Below are positions 12,701 to 23,732 of a stretch of 64,000 bases of DNA, in pieces. The position numbers and the translations under genes are program-made. The notes beneath the pieces are model-generated. The model worked only from the letters and a program-made list of their open reading frames with translations, was not told where the DNA came from and did no database searches. The DNA is from Fratercula arctica (lineage: Eukaryota > Chordata > Aves > Charadriiformes > Alcidae). Every line of letters begins with the position of its first letter. Position 1 is the first letter of the stretch. Location: positions 58,538,096 through 58,602,095 of the forward strand of contig CANTUZ010000003.1 of assembly GCA_947846985.1 (NCBI GenBank), given 5' to 3'.

Positions 12701-12834
12701 AATGCTGTGATGGCCCATGTTCATTCCCTGGTTTGACCTAAAATAAGCATTCTGGGGGCTGAGGAAATAAAAAAGGTAGTAAAGTAGCTTACCTGCATAA
12801 TAAACATCCTAGTTAATGGCACAAATGTGAGAAT
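9701..12834. other. Intergenic, nothing recognised
   Basis: AT-rich sequence with no coding region, RNA gene or repeat that I could assign. It contains only a poly-T run (about 11838-11857) and short chance ORFs, including a 100-codon minus-strand ORF at 10320-10622 with no recognisable family features. Confidence 0.5.
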
Positions 12835-13735
12835 CCTGACACGGATCCTTGTGATGGACCCAGGTTACCAGTAGAGTTTTGCAGGGGTCTGTGCCAGATC
12901 CTCACCTGTTCGCCATATTCATGGGTGGCCTTGAGAAGAGTTTGAACACTGAGCTGCAAAGTTTACTGATGATACGAAGTTATTCAAAATAGTAGAGGCG
13001 ATGGCCAATTGTCAAGAATCTCAGAAAATCTTTATGAAACTTGACAATGAAATGACAGGTGGCACTCAGGTAAATGTAGTGATACACATGGGGAAACAAC
13101 AGTTCTAACCTCACTTTTGCGGTAATGGCCTCTGTAGTGGCCTTTACTACTCAGAATAGACCTCTGAGAGTTTGATAGATTGCTCTCTGAAAACATCAGG
13201 TTCGTGCTCAGCAGCAGGCCAAAGAAGAAAATAAAACATTGGTAATGTTTGGGAAAAGAATTGACAGAAAAGCAGAAAATGCAGGGTCACTGTATAAAAC
13301 TGTTGGTCACCACATTTTGCATACTGTGCAGTACCAGTCCCCTTGTCTTAGAAAACGTAGATTAGATCTAGAGAAGATTCACAGCAGGGTGAAAAGAACA
13401 GTCAAAGGAATAAATCAACTTCTACATGAGGAGTAACTGCAAAGGATAGGAGTCTTCAGCCTGGAAAAGAGCTTAAAGGGATTGCTAGAGAGCCATCAAA
13501 ACAGGTGGACTGTGGAAAGCTGGGTAGGGATTTTCTGTTGATTGTCTCTTACTGCAGAAAACCTAGGAGCTGTAAAATTAAATAAAGTGAAACGATAGTG
13601 AGGCAGGATATCAAACAAAAGGAGGTGGTTCTTCAAGGAGGTGAGCAGCAGGCCACTTTGCCAAATGATGCTGTGATGCAAGAAGCTTACAAGAATTCAA
13701 GCAAGACTGGAAAAGTGCATTGTGACTCTAAACAA
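12835..13735 (+). mobile_element. Ancient CR1 LINE fragment
   Basis: Degenerate CR1 ORF2 in plus orientation. Translated pieces fit the CR1 reverse transcriptase and its downstream region. A segment equivalent to GVLQGSVPDPHLF...FAIFM lies near 12878-12920. A later part resembles the family's usual QEWxxLRRVKRTxKG-like stretch (about 13380-13410), and 13450-13475 resembles RIGVFSLEK. Stops and frameshifts are everywhere, and the avian 3' tail is not clear. It is much older than the CR1 copies inside TMEM181. Confidence 0.7.
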
Positions 13736-16490
13736 ACTGCAACAGGGGCAGAAAGTTCCCTGAGCTGAAAATAGTCAGAGGCTGGGAGAGTGTTAGGGGA
13801 AATACCCTATGAATTTACTCCGTTCTTGCTCTTCCTGAGGAATCTGCAAATGGCTGTTGTAGGAGACAAAACACTGGGCTTAAACAGATTCTCACTGTGA
13901 ACTAGTGTCACCATTCATACACCAGCATTTCTAAAACAACCTTAAGCCTGGAGTGTCAGCCTCTGGCAATGAGGAGAAGGGGGAGGATTCCCAACCTGCT
14001 GTCTGAATGAGTTGCACTGCAACTGTGTAAAGTCCTCTTCTAGCATCAGCACTGCTCGGGGAATGACTGCTGGGGGTCTGCCAACACTCAATCAAGTCTC
14101 CCTTGGCTCTAGATGAGTTTACAGGTGAAATTCAAATTCTACTAAAACACAGAAATCACGAAATTAGTTGTTAAGTTTGGAGACAGGGAAATGGAACAGC
14201 AGTACAGCTTCTGTCATGGCACTCCTCTTTGGGCTTGTGCTTTTTTTTTACTTTTTGCTTTGGCTAGTTTTGGTGTTTCATTGGCCAGGTGATCTAAGTT
14301 GATTCATGCAGTTTCCTTATAGATCAAGGTTCCAGCAGTTTTCAGGTTTTTCCTTCTTTGTGTAGGATATTGACTTAAAATATAGACATCTTCTGCTTCC
14401 CTGCTCTTTTTTAGTATTAATTTGGGCATTTCTGCCGTCTACAGCACTGGTAATTGATTCAATCATGGTAACGATCTATATCTCCATTGCTCACAGAACT
14501 GAGCTAATGCAGTTTGGTTTGTTCTGGAAGATTGTTTTTGGAAGTCCCCTCTCTGCTGGGTGCAACTAGCTAAATTTAGCACATGTAATGACTTGTAGTT
14601 TGTAAATAAACTTTCTGTACATGTCAGTACATAAATGAGACTGAATAAGGACACTGGAGCTGTAACTAGCTCTTGAGAGAGAGGAGGCATGAAGGAAGCA
14701 AACAGATTTGTAAAGGTGGCTTGTTTAGGAGAGGTGGCTGCTGAGACATGCCTGCCTGGAAATGGCAGATGATGCAAATGCAAAATTTATCAATTAACAG
14801 GGCCTGCAGTAAACAGATAAAAATGTGAGCCTTTAGGAAAGTATCCTAGAAAGATTCCTGTGATCATTTTCTAGCCTCATAGAGGGATTAATAGCATTTA
14901 CTTGTTCATTTTCATATATGATTGTGGTGGTCGTTGATCATAGTGCTATATTCTTTTTATGATTTAGGTAAACACAAGGGCTGTTTGTCCCCAGTGCCCT
15001 GTATTTATGCTGTCTGGTTTAGAGGTCAGAAGGACAAGTGCAGACATGTGCAGTGAGGGAACAATATTTAAGCAAGGTCTTTTTAAAAAGAAACTGGGAA
15101 TACAGCGGCTATACATAGAGTTAAGCTTGTATATATGATTTAATAACTACTGGATAGATCATGAGCTTTTTCACAAAGACAGGTTATTGTTGGTGGTGTT
15201 CTCTGGTCAATGGCATATTCCATTTTTTATTGGCTACTACCAAAATAGCTATCAATAATAAAATAGCAATCTTTACTTACTGCTCATTTTTTCAACAGCA
15301 GCCCAACTTTCATTATGCAATCTTAATGGGATACACGCAGGAGCTAAGTAATTACCTAGTTGTGAGGGAGTCATACAAGATTAGGAAAAAAACGCTGCAG
15401 CACTTCATACCAGTCGAGATTCATCTCAGACCTTTCATCTCGCTCATCCATTATAGCTGTGTATTGCATATTCTCATTTTCTGTTCTGTTTAAAACAGAC
15501 ACATTTCAAATCTTTTTTCATTTGATCAGAGGGAAACCTGTTCATCTGGGGGAATGTTTTGCTTTGTTGCATCTCCTGATATTTTTATACTTTGCAACTG
15601 TTCTGTGTTTTCTTCCATTTCTCACTTCCCCGTGGATAAGGAGGAAAGTTAGATTTGAACTGCAGTAAGAAACATTTCTTTGTTCTCCTTTCTCATTGCA
15701 CTCTGTGGTGATAGTCCTCTCTCTTAAAACAGGAGTATCTTTGTTCCCTTTGTTGCACAGTTTTGGTGAGATTAATTTCTTCCTTTTCCTTTCAAAGCCA
15801 TTTAGGACTTTTTTACTTTTTTGTAATCTGAAAGGATGTTTATTTTAGGGAAGAGTCTATATGAGATGGTTATAGCAAAGGAAAGATACTAAAGATGATT
15901 TAAACGTCATGGAGTCTTCTAATTGCCTCGCACAGAGGCAGCCAAATGCAGAATCTTATCTTCAGAAGTCACATTTGTGATTTGACTTCTAAGTGACTTC
16001 TCTCTCTCATTTTATGATGCTTTCTAATGAGGGAAGCATCTTTGTTTCCATCAGATCTGTGAACATACCTTAAGATTTTTCTCCTTGAGCTGGTGTGGTA
16101 GCTAGTATAATCTGAGGTGGCAAACATTCATTTTGACAGGCTTTATTTGCATGGCTTAGAGAGTCAATAAAACCAAGATTCCAATTTTGGTCATAAATCC
16201 ACTGCTTGTATTTCAATTTATATATTACTAATAATTCTATCTGCAGTTTATAAAATATACACATTTTAGCAGGTTTTAATTGTGTTTGATCAACAGAACG
16301 TGTCAGTGAGTGTGAAAAAAGAGTGGACATCTTGCCAAAAGCTGTGGCATACGTATAATTCACACTGGAAGTTCTGCTACGAACACAAGTTCCAGATGCT
16401 GATGAAGTGTCCACTCAGATTATAAACTGAGAGAGCATCCTTCAGAGAGCTGCCAGAATCCACAATTAGATTCCACTTCTGGAGATCATG
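13736..16490. other. Intergenic, nothing recognised
   Basis: AT-rich DNA with scattered short ORFs (up to about 114 codons) and no recognisable domain, splice-supported exon or repeat family. Confidence 0.5.
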
Positions 16491-16499
16491 GAAAACTTG

Positions 16500-18820
16500 A
16501 GTGAGAGTAAAATGCCTCACACTGAGTATCATCAGAAGTACTGCAGTATGTTCATGATGAAAAAGCTGTCCAAAGAGGAAGGCAATAGCAATTGAGAAGA
16601 GAGGGTCCTCTCTGGGAAGTCAGTGAAGCTGTCAGGGGTGGATCAGCAGCGTATGAGACAGAATATACCTTACTTCAGAAGAATTAAGGACAAAACTCAT
16701 GATGCATTAGTGGAAATCACTTGTATTCAGATATCTCAATGCAATATCTACAGTCATGGTCATCTGTGCCATCATCACTAGAAAGAGAGTGGCAGTGACC
16801 GTGGAAGCTTTTTTTTGCAGAAATTGTCACTGTGTGAATATTAAATGTGAAGCAAATCAAAATTAAATTATAGAAGATGGTGAAAATTATGATCTAAAAT
16901 TCAGTATTCTGAAACAGAAAATGTTGCATACTATGAGCCATTTGCATCCATTAGGAAAATATATTTATCCAAAGATAATAACAATGAACAACCTCATAGC
17001 AAGATTGTTTGCATCTGTGAAGTTACAAGCAAGCCAATGAAGAAAAGATCCAAGAAACGCAGCTGTCCTAAGATGGAGGTCAGGTCTGAAAGACCAAAAC
17101 ATGGAATTCATGAAGTTAAAGCGGTATTTATCGTGTCCCCAAAGTTGTTCCATTAATCGATTATGCGTAGATTACTCAGTGCAAGAGGCAAAGTTGAAAA
17201 CAATTAAATCAAAAGAACAGATGTTTAGAATGGTTTTGAGTAGAGTTTTACAGACAACTGATGACATCAAGTGTCTTTAAATTGGATCTCTACATTCTCT
17301 TAGACGAATCTTACTGTAGCAGGCAATTGAGAAGTAATCAGCTGAAGAGATTCAAAGAACAGGATGTACAATGAAATTTACTCTCAAAATAGGTAAGTTA
17401 GGTGGTAATTACATGAATGAGTTGGTAATCGTATGAAACAACTGACAGCCGTGATTTGACTGATTAATTTCAAGGTAATTCATGAAGACCTATAAGTACA
17501 TATGACTTTAAAATATCGAATGGGTGTTGAAGCTTTGTTTGAAAAGTTTGAGAGCTCGAGATAAATGCAGTCAGTGGTAATGAGGCAGGTGCTGTCAGTC
17601 TGTTAACTGGTCAATTTCCTCTCTGATGGTGTTAAAGTATGTAAAGTTAGGGGAGAAGCACATAATGATATCAGAGGAATTGGTTTAGAAGTGATTCACC
17701 TTCACAGAAACATTATGACTAGATGTCCAAGTAGAAACTTAAGACGTTTTCAAGTACCAACAGAAAGAATGGAGTTGCAAAGTGGCCAGGAGTTGGAGGA
17801 ATTTGTTAGAACAAGTATTAATTGTTGTGCACCACAGAGAGCCAAAGGGGTCCCTGCATATTCCCCGGGCACTGGCAACATTGGATGGGTTACAAGTGTG
17901 ACTCCTGCTGAGATCATTGTTGTCTCTGTTACTACAGAATGAACTTAATCCAAAGAATGACCAATGTTAACTAGGCATTGACTTCATCAGGTCATTAGCA
18001 CTACCAAATGATAAAGAAGCTGCAAAATTTATGTAATGTTTGATATTTCCAAAAGATGACCAAAAAAGGTGCAGCAAGAGGCAACAGAGGATCCAAAGCA
18101 AGTACTTGTTTCAAGAACAGAACTGTGTAGCAATGGAGAAAGGCTTTTAGTCCAATCAGCAACTCAGGCCTCATCAAATTTGTGGCAGAAGAGAGTAAGT
18201 TAATGTGATAAATTCTCCATGTCATAAATGGGTCCCTGAGCTAATCAGTGACTGGAAAAAAACTCAGACTTCCTAAATTATCTTATGAAAAGCTGATGGA
18301 CTTTGCGTGCGGTCTGTGCCTCAAGTGATGGGTACAAATCAGTGACAATTACCCCTGAAGACATAACTATTCTTGATCTTAAGCCTTGAATGCAGCAATT
18401 CTATGTCTTGCCCAGAATATCAAATGGTTGGAGTACAGGCCTGGACAAGATTTGCAGGTGTCCATGAAGTCAAATGCTCCCCTGAGGTTGATGTCTGTGG
18501 AGCTGTTACAAGTCTATGCATTTTCTTTGGGACATTAACAGTGATAGTGCTTTTATAGGTGAGGGAAAGTTAGGAGATAGAAAACTCATTCAGATGTAGC
18601 TCCAAGCGCTGGCAATGTCAACAGATGTCTTTGAAACATAGGTGACTTGAACTCCTGTGATGGGCGATACTTTCTGCCACTGAGTTTCTTTCATTAGCCT
18701 TTCTTACAACGTGAATGAAGTAGGTCCCAGCAGTCTTTGGGTATGCGCTGTGTCAGTTTGCACCTTGTACAGTCACGCTGGAATTCGGAGGCAGTTACTG
18801 CAGTGCAAACCTTTTTTGGT
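16500..18820 (+). pseudogene. REV1: Degenerate intronless REV1 copy (probable retropseudogene)
   Basis: REV1 is a Y-family translesion DNA polymerase. Its catalytic core is followed by ubiquitin-binding motifs and a C-terminal polymerase-recruiting domain. At least ten short peptide blocks here fall in the same order as REV1 (recalled): 16509-16540 (PHTEYHQK vs NPQLEWQYYQNK); 16695-16721 (THDALVEIT vs SCDEALVDIT, the catalytic acidic motif, minus one codon); 16873-16899 (EDGENYDLK vs PDGQYHLK); 17008-17028 (FASVKLQ vs CASMSKLQ); 17047-17076 (DPRNAAVL vs GPKTGQML); 17664-17693 (NDIRGIGLEV vs SDMRGVGIQV); 17724-17735 (CPSR); 17977-18036 (IDF...ALPND vs the first ubiquitin-binding motif LDQ...ALPPD); 18263-18307 (YEKLMDF vs PQKLIDGF); and 18451-18520 (AGV.EVK, then ELLQV vs DILQV). 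They lie in all three plus frames, with many stops and no introns, as expected for an old reverse-transcribed mRNA. The ends are approximate. Tentative matches to the last residues (QQS, LLQ) occur at 18728 and 18795. Confidence 0.65.
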
Positions 18821-21279
18821 CAGTCCTGCAAGCTGTGGCAAAGCAACTGATACCCAGAAGAATCTGGATACGGAGTGGATGTTTGGATCATCACCATCAC
18901 AGCTGCCTTTCACATTTATTGTCGGGTGTGTCCTCTTCTGTCAACACACATGTCCAAATCAGTAACGCCTTCGCTTCAACAAAGGGCAAACTGCAACTCT
19001 CTACCTACCAGAAGATGAAAGATGAAGGGAGATACTGAGTAAGATCATTTCACTGAAGATTCGTAAGACTTGGACATGAATTATTCTGTTTGAATCTTAC
19101 AAGTGTTTTATAGTATATTAACCTGTTAAGGGAAAATATGATTTTGTCTGTTCATGGTGGTTTTAAGCAATGAATCCATATAATTCTTACTGTATTAATA
19201 ATCAGGTTTTTACTGATAAATATGTAAAGCTTAAATGTTACAGTGCAAAAATATGTCACCAACAGGCAAGGCACCATTGTTAAAAGCTTAATCATCACTT
19301 TGAAGCTACCAAAGGCTGCTGGATCTGAACAAAGTCCAGCAACACCCATGTCTTCAAAAAGCATTATTAAACTTTACTACTTCAAATGACACCAGTAGCT
19401 GAATTTTCTGACCCTGGTTCATTGACTCCATGAGCTGAATGCTACTCCTAGGAGCTTTATACACAGCAAGCTCACCAAATTAACTGGATTTTCCTCCCAG
19501 GTGGTTCCTGACAATGACTTTTCTAATGCAGTGACACAGAGAAGCCCTATAATGACATTTATCTGTGCCTGACTCAGAGTGGTTGAATAAGCCATCATTT
19601 CAGCTCCTCGGTGTGGCATTCTAATAGCTCCCCTTTTATTGCCCTGTTCTTTATTTCCCTTGATGTATTCATCAAGCTATTAAAACGAAAAAAGAAATCA
19701 AAATAAAAACAGCTTCATGTGATACAGCATGCCAGCAAGCCCCAGAGGAACCTCATCTATCAGTGATGGTAAAGGTGTGTTCAGGGGGGGCAGGGACTTT
19801 TCATAACAGTGCATCAAGAATGAAGACAGAGCATCCACAAAGCAAACACCAACTCCTGAGGTGCACCTGCGGTAGGAACAGGATGGCAGGACGGCTCATG
19901 CTATTTCATCCTGCCTGTGTGAATTCACTGAGAGGGGGGACTTTCCTCTGGAGCAGGTGATGAATGAACATATGGAGTGCAGCTGTAGGGACCAAAAATG
20001 ATCTTTGGAAAGCCAGAGGAGATTAGGCAACTGCAGACTGCAGCAGTGTCTTATGGTATGTCACAAAAATAAAGTAAATGTGAAACACAGATTCTTGTGG
20101 CAACAGAAATCAGCTGGGACTGCAAAGCAGTGGATTTGAGCAAACTAGCAGGAGGAATACTCATTGCAATTCCCTGGGGGACCAAGCAGTACACCCACAG
20201 GCAGCCAGGAGAGACAGCTTGAATCATCAAAGAATTTGAGTCGAGAGCAATGCAGAGATGTGAAAAAGCAAGCTATGTTTTGTCCAATTGCTCATAGTTC
20301 AAATGCAATGAGCAGCACCCAGGAGGTGGACATAGTTCAAACCGTGACTGATCCCAAGAGCTGTAATTTTAATAATTCACATCTCTCTCTTGTGGACAGC
20401 AATAACTGTATGGAATAGTTGTATAGCTTGAAACTTTGTGTACATCCCTGAAATAAAATGCTTCTAAAGAAATTCCTTTCTCACACAAGGAGGCAAAAGG
20501 TATGTGAAGGCATTGAGCAGTGTGTCAAGAGATTCCAAGATCCAGAGACAGCTCTGCAAATTTAGCTCTATAAGAAAATCTCTCGCTATAAAGTGCATGT
20601 GCTACAAGGTACATAGGCTAACTTTAAGAAAAAATGTGGGAGTCTACTAGCTATACTTTGTCACCCTGAGCAATGCAAGATGGTGTCACATACTACTCTT
20701 GGAGAACATATTGCTAGACTTGAACACATTTAACACCTTCCTTCCTTTTCTGCTAAAATAGATGGGTTTGCACTTGAGTTTAAAAATAAGTAAAAAATTA
20801 AATGTCCTGCCAAGCTCGTTCCTGAGACAGCGTAGTTAATGACTTGCAGTAATAACCAGAATTGACCTCTGTCAGTTCATCCTGTTTCACTCTTTTTTTC
20901 AAAAGGTTGAGACTTGGCTAGTTTGTCATCAAGAGTGGCACAGAGCAGGCTGAAGAGAATTCCAGCCAACTGGTGTGCATTTTTAATGAATTTTTTATAG
21001 CCTGAAAAATTTCAGGAGCCTGAGAAAATGCTTAGCTAACAATATTTGAAAAGAACAAGCAGGCCAACCATGCTGACCCCAGCAGCAGGCAAAATAAGAA
21101 GGATGATATAGAAGTCAGTTAAAAACTCAAATATAAGGATGTAAACCATGAGAAAGTAATTTTGGGTGATATGTTATTATGGAGTAAAAGGAGATCTTAT
21201 CCCACTGTGTCCTTTGACAGTATTATTTGAGGTTATTACCTCAATTTGTAGATAAAATTTCATTCACAGGACATTTGAT
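18821..21279. other. Intergenic, nothing confidently recognised
   Basis: The stretch after the REV1-like copy. It has a few ORFs of 60-84 codons, the longest at 20164-20418. None matches a family I recognise, and none has clear exon signals. The base composition is a little less AT-rich than the flanks around 19740-20420. It could hold REV1 3' UTR remnants or unknown repeats. Confidence 0.4.
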
Positions 21280-22200
21280 GAAATACTGCCTGGGGTTCCA
21301 ATAAAGAAATTAGCAATAACGTATGAACGAGGTGTGCTTTAAGTGGATTACAAATGAACTGAGAGATCTCACAAAGTAGCCTACAACATGGAATCATCAC
21401 TGAGTGGAGTATTTCTGATAGGAATTTGCAGAGACAGGTACTAGATCTGACAGTAAGCAGGACTTGAAAGCAAATACAGGACTTTGGTTGACCAAATCTG
21501 GATGTGGCACAAAACTGCCAGCATTGCAGTAAGGGCAGGGCAGTGAAACATTACAGACAAAATGCATGTTTGATATAGGCAAGTGCAAAGTTATGCATTT
21601 AGGAGCAAGGAATGGGGATATATCTTCAAAATCAGTAATTTAGCTCCAAAAGCTACAGGTCTGATTTGGAGGCACAGGTCAGAGCAGACAGGCATCTCAA
21701 TGTGATATGTTAGCAATCCCAAGAGATCTTCTTGCAAAAAGAGCTAGTACAATCCTCAGATTGGTAAGTAGGGCAAGTGGAAGGAGGGAAATTATTTCGC
21801 CTGATAAAATACTGGGTCTGCTTCTGCTGTCCAGGTTTTTAAACTATCTTGGAAAAAGGGAGAGTGAAAAACTGTTAAGTCTAAAAACTGAAGAAAATGC
21901 CTCACAGCAAGAGATATGTCTGTTTAGCTTATATCAGAGAAGAGCATAATTAAATAATTCTCACTATCTTAAAAAACTTAGCTGAACTAAAATACTGGTA
22001 TCAAAGGGCACTTTAATTTAGCAGGGAAAGGCGCAACAAGCACTAATGACTGGGGGGTGAAGCCATGTACAAAAAAGAAGCAAGGCACATTTAATGATGA
22101 AAACAATTAACACTGGAACAAATTCAGAGAAGTCATGGATTCTCCATCCTGTGAAGTGTTCCAATCAAGACTGCTTTAGTTAAATGCATTTGGGTAGATA
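21280..22200 (+). mobile_element. Ancient CR1-like LINE fragment
   Basis: Strongly decayed plus-strand sequence whose order of pieces fits CR1 ORF2 downstream of the reverse-transcriptase core. A stretch near 21570-21620 (GKCKVMHLGARNG) matches the widespread CR1 pattern of the form KCKVMHLG. A block at 21739-21845 (ASTILRLVSRASGR... then ILGLLLLSRF) sits where the CR1 LGC.../[13 protein letters not shown] region is expected. The 3' portion (about 22095-22175) resembles the CR1 tail segment with a paired final aspartate or glutamate and a short ORF end. Boundaries are approximate. Confidence 0.6.
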
Positions 22201-22970
22201 CAGAGGTAAATGTGTGAAACACGCAATGACCAAAGGCAAATTGGCTCCAGAGGCAGAGGTCAGTATTTGCGAAGGTCTTGGTGCCCCCATCAGCCAGATG
22301 AGGACCTGGCTGGAGGACACTCCTGCTCCTTCACCATCTGCATACCCCAGTTTCTTTCTTTCCTCCAAGGAGAGGAGAATTTAGGGCCTGAGGATGAGGA
22401 GTCACTGTCTTTTGTGGGCTTGTGATTTAACCACACACGGGCCAGGCCTTGGAGCTTAGAAATAAGTTTGAATCCTGCAATTTAGCTGTAGTCCTAAATG
22501 ACTGAGTAGGAGACAGGTTTGTGAGTTGGTTTGTGCAAGCAAGAGCTGATTCACTCTAGTGGGCTGCAAACAAGTGCTGCAAAACCTATATTATCTATGA
22601 TTTTCTATTATTTGGGAAAAAAAAAAGTCATGTGCTATTTATAACTGGGTATTCAGCTTTGTGGTTCAGACCAGAAACAACTGGCTGGAGAAAGGAGGCT
22701 CTCAAGCACAGAATAAGACCCTGGTGATACTGCATGTTTCTAGTTAGATCTAGCAGTACCCAGAAGTTCTTACCATTAATTTATGTATGACTGTGTACAT
22801 AGGCAATAAGCTGCTTCTAAAAGGAGATGAGAAGATTTCTAAAATGTCTGGCACTTTTCACTATTTCCATGTTACTTTTAACCGCTTCCCTTGAGATGCA
22901 CAGAAAACAGTTCAGAGACAGAAGTATTATAAATAATGGAAAAGTATTATGAAGTAGTTTATGTGAATAA
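22201..22970. other. Intergenic, nothing recognised
   Basis: No gene or repeat assigned. Short overlapping ORFs at 22180-22425 on both strands look like chance frames. Confidence 0.5.
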
Positions 22971-22974
22971 TGAC

Positions 22975-23732
22975 ATACTGTATGGGGTGCAGGTGTTCAG
23001 GTGCTGGCAGTGGGGAGCTGCAGGGGTGGCCTCTGTGGGAAGGCACCAGTGCTGCCCTGTGTCAGACACAGATGGTTTCAGCCAGCTCCAAAATGGATCC
23101 AGCGCAGGACACAGCTGAACCCACCAGCAAAGCTGGTGGCATCTCTGTGGAAACATATTTTAAAAAGGTCAGAGACAGGAGGAGGGAACAAAAAGAATGA
23201 GAAACAGCAGGGGAACACCGAGGGCAGAGGAAGAGGAGGAAGTGCTCCATGGTGGGGCAGGGACCCCACCACCACCAAGGGACTGAGCGGTCCGTGGAGG
23301 ACACACACACACACGTGCACACCTTGGAGCATGTACAACCCCCTGGAGGGACTGCAGCCTATGAATAAGTCCATGCTGGGGGACTGGTGGGGAGAGGTGC
23401 TTGGATGAAGATGAGCCTGGGAAAGGTGGAGAAAAGGTGGTTTCCTTAAGCGTGCAAATGTTTGTTTGATTTTTTTTGGTTTTTGTTTCCCAGTATCCAA
23501 ATCAGTACTCAAATATTTATTTCAGCTGACAATAAATTAAGTTAAATTCCCCAAGTCAAGTCTGGTTTGCCCCTGACAGTAATTGGCAAACGATCCCCCT
23601 GTCTTTATCTCTACCCAGAAGGTTTTTGCTCCTGTTTTTTCTTTTCTCCCCTGTTCAGCTGGTTGCAGGGCAGGGGAATGAGCAAGAGGTTGGGTGGGAG
23701 TTTGGCTGCCCATCCAGGGTCAACCCACCACA
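22975..23732 (-). mobile_element. Solo LTR of a bird endogenous retrovirus (ERVL-like)
   Basis: Read on the minus strand, this starts TGTGGTGGGTTGACCCTGG at 23732, the start I associate with a large group of avian LTRs. It continues with a GGGAAATTTAATTTATT-like stretch (about 23530-23560) and several segments rich in TGCTCC/CCACGG-type motifs (23240-23345). It then has a TTTTTAAAATATGTTTCCACAGAG-like segment near 23150 and a terminal part with AGAGGCCACCCCTGCAG (about 23022-23038). I see no internal retroviral genes beside it, so it is most likely a solo LTR left by recombination. The left boundary and target-site duplication are unresolved. The 130-144-codon ORFs on either strand here are LTR shadows. 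Confidence 0.7.

Noticed and set aside
20164..20418. 84-codon plus-strand ORF considered as an exon or further REV1 piece
   Set aside because: I could not match it to REV1 or any other family, and it has no convincing acceptor or donor, so it is listed only as unexplained sequence.
23001..23512. ORFs of 135 (plus) and 144 (minus) codons
   Set aside because: They lie inside the LTR, have no retroviral domain features and are explained by its GC-rich composition.
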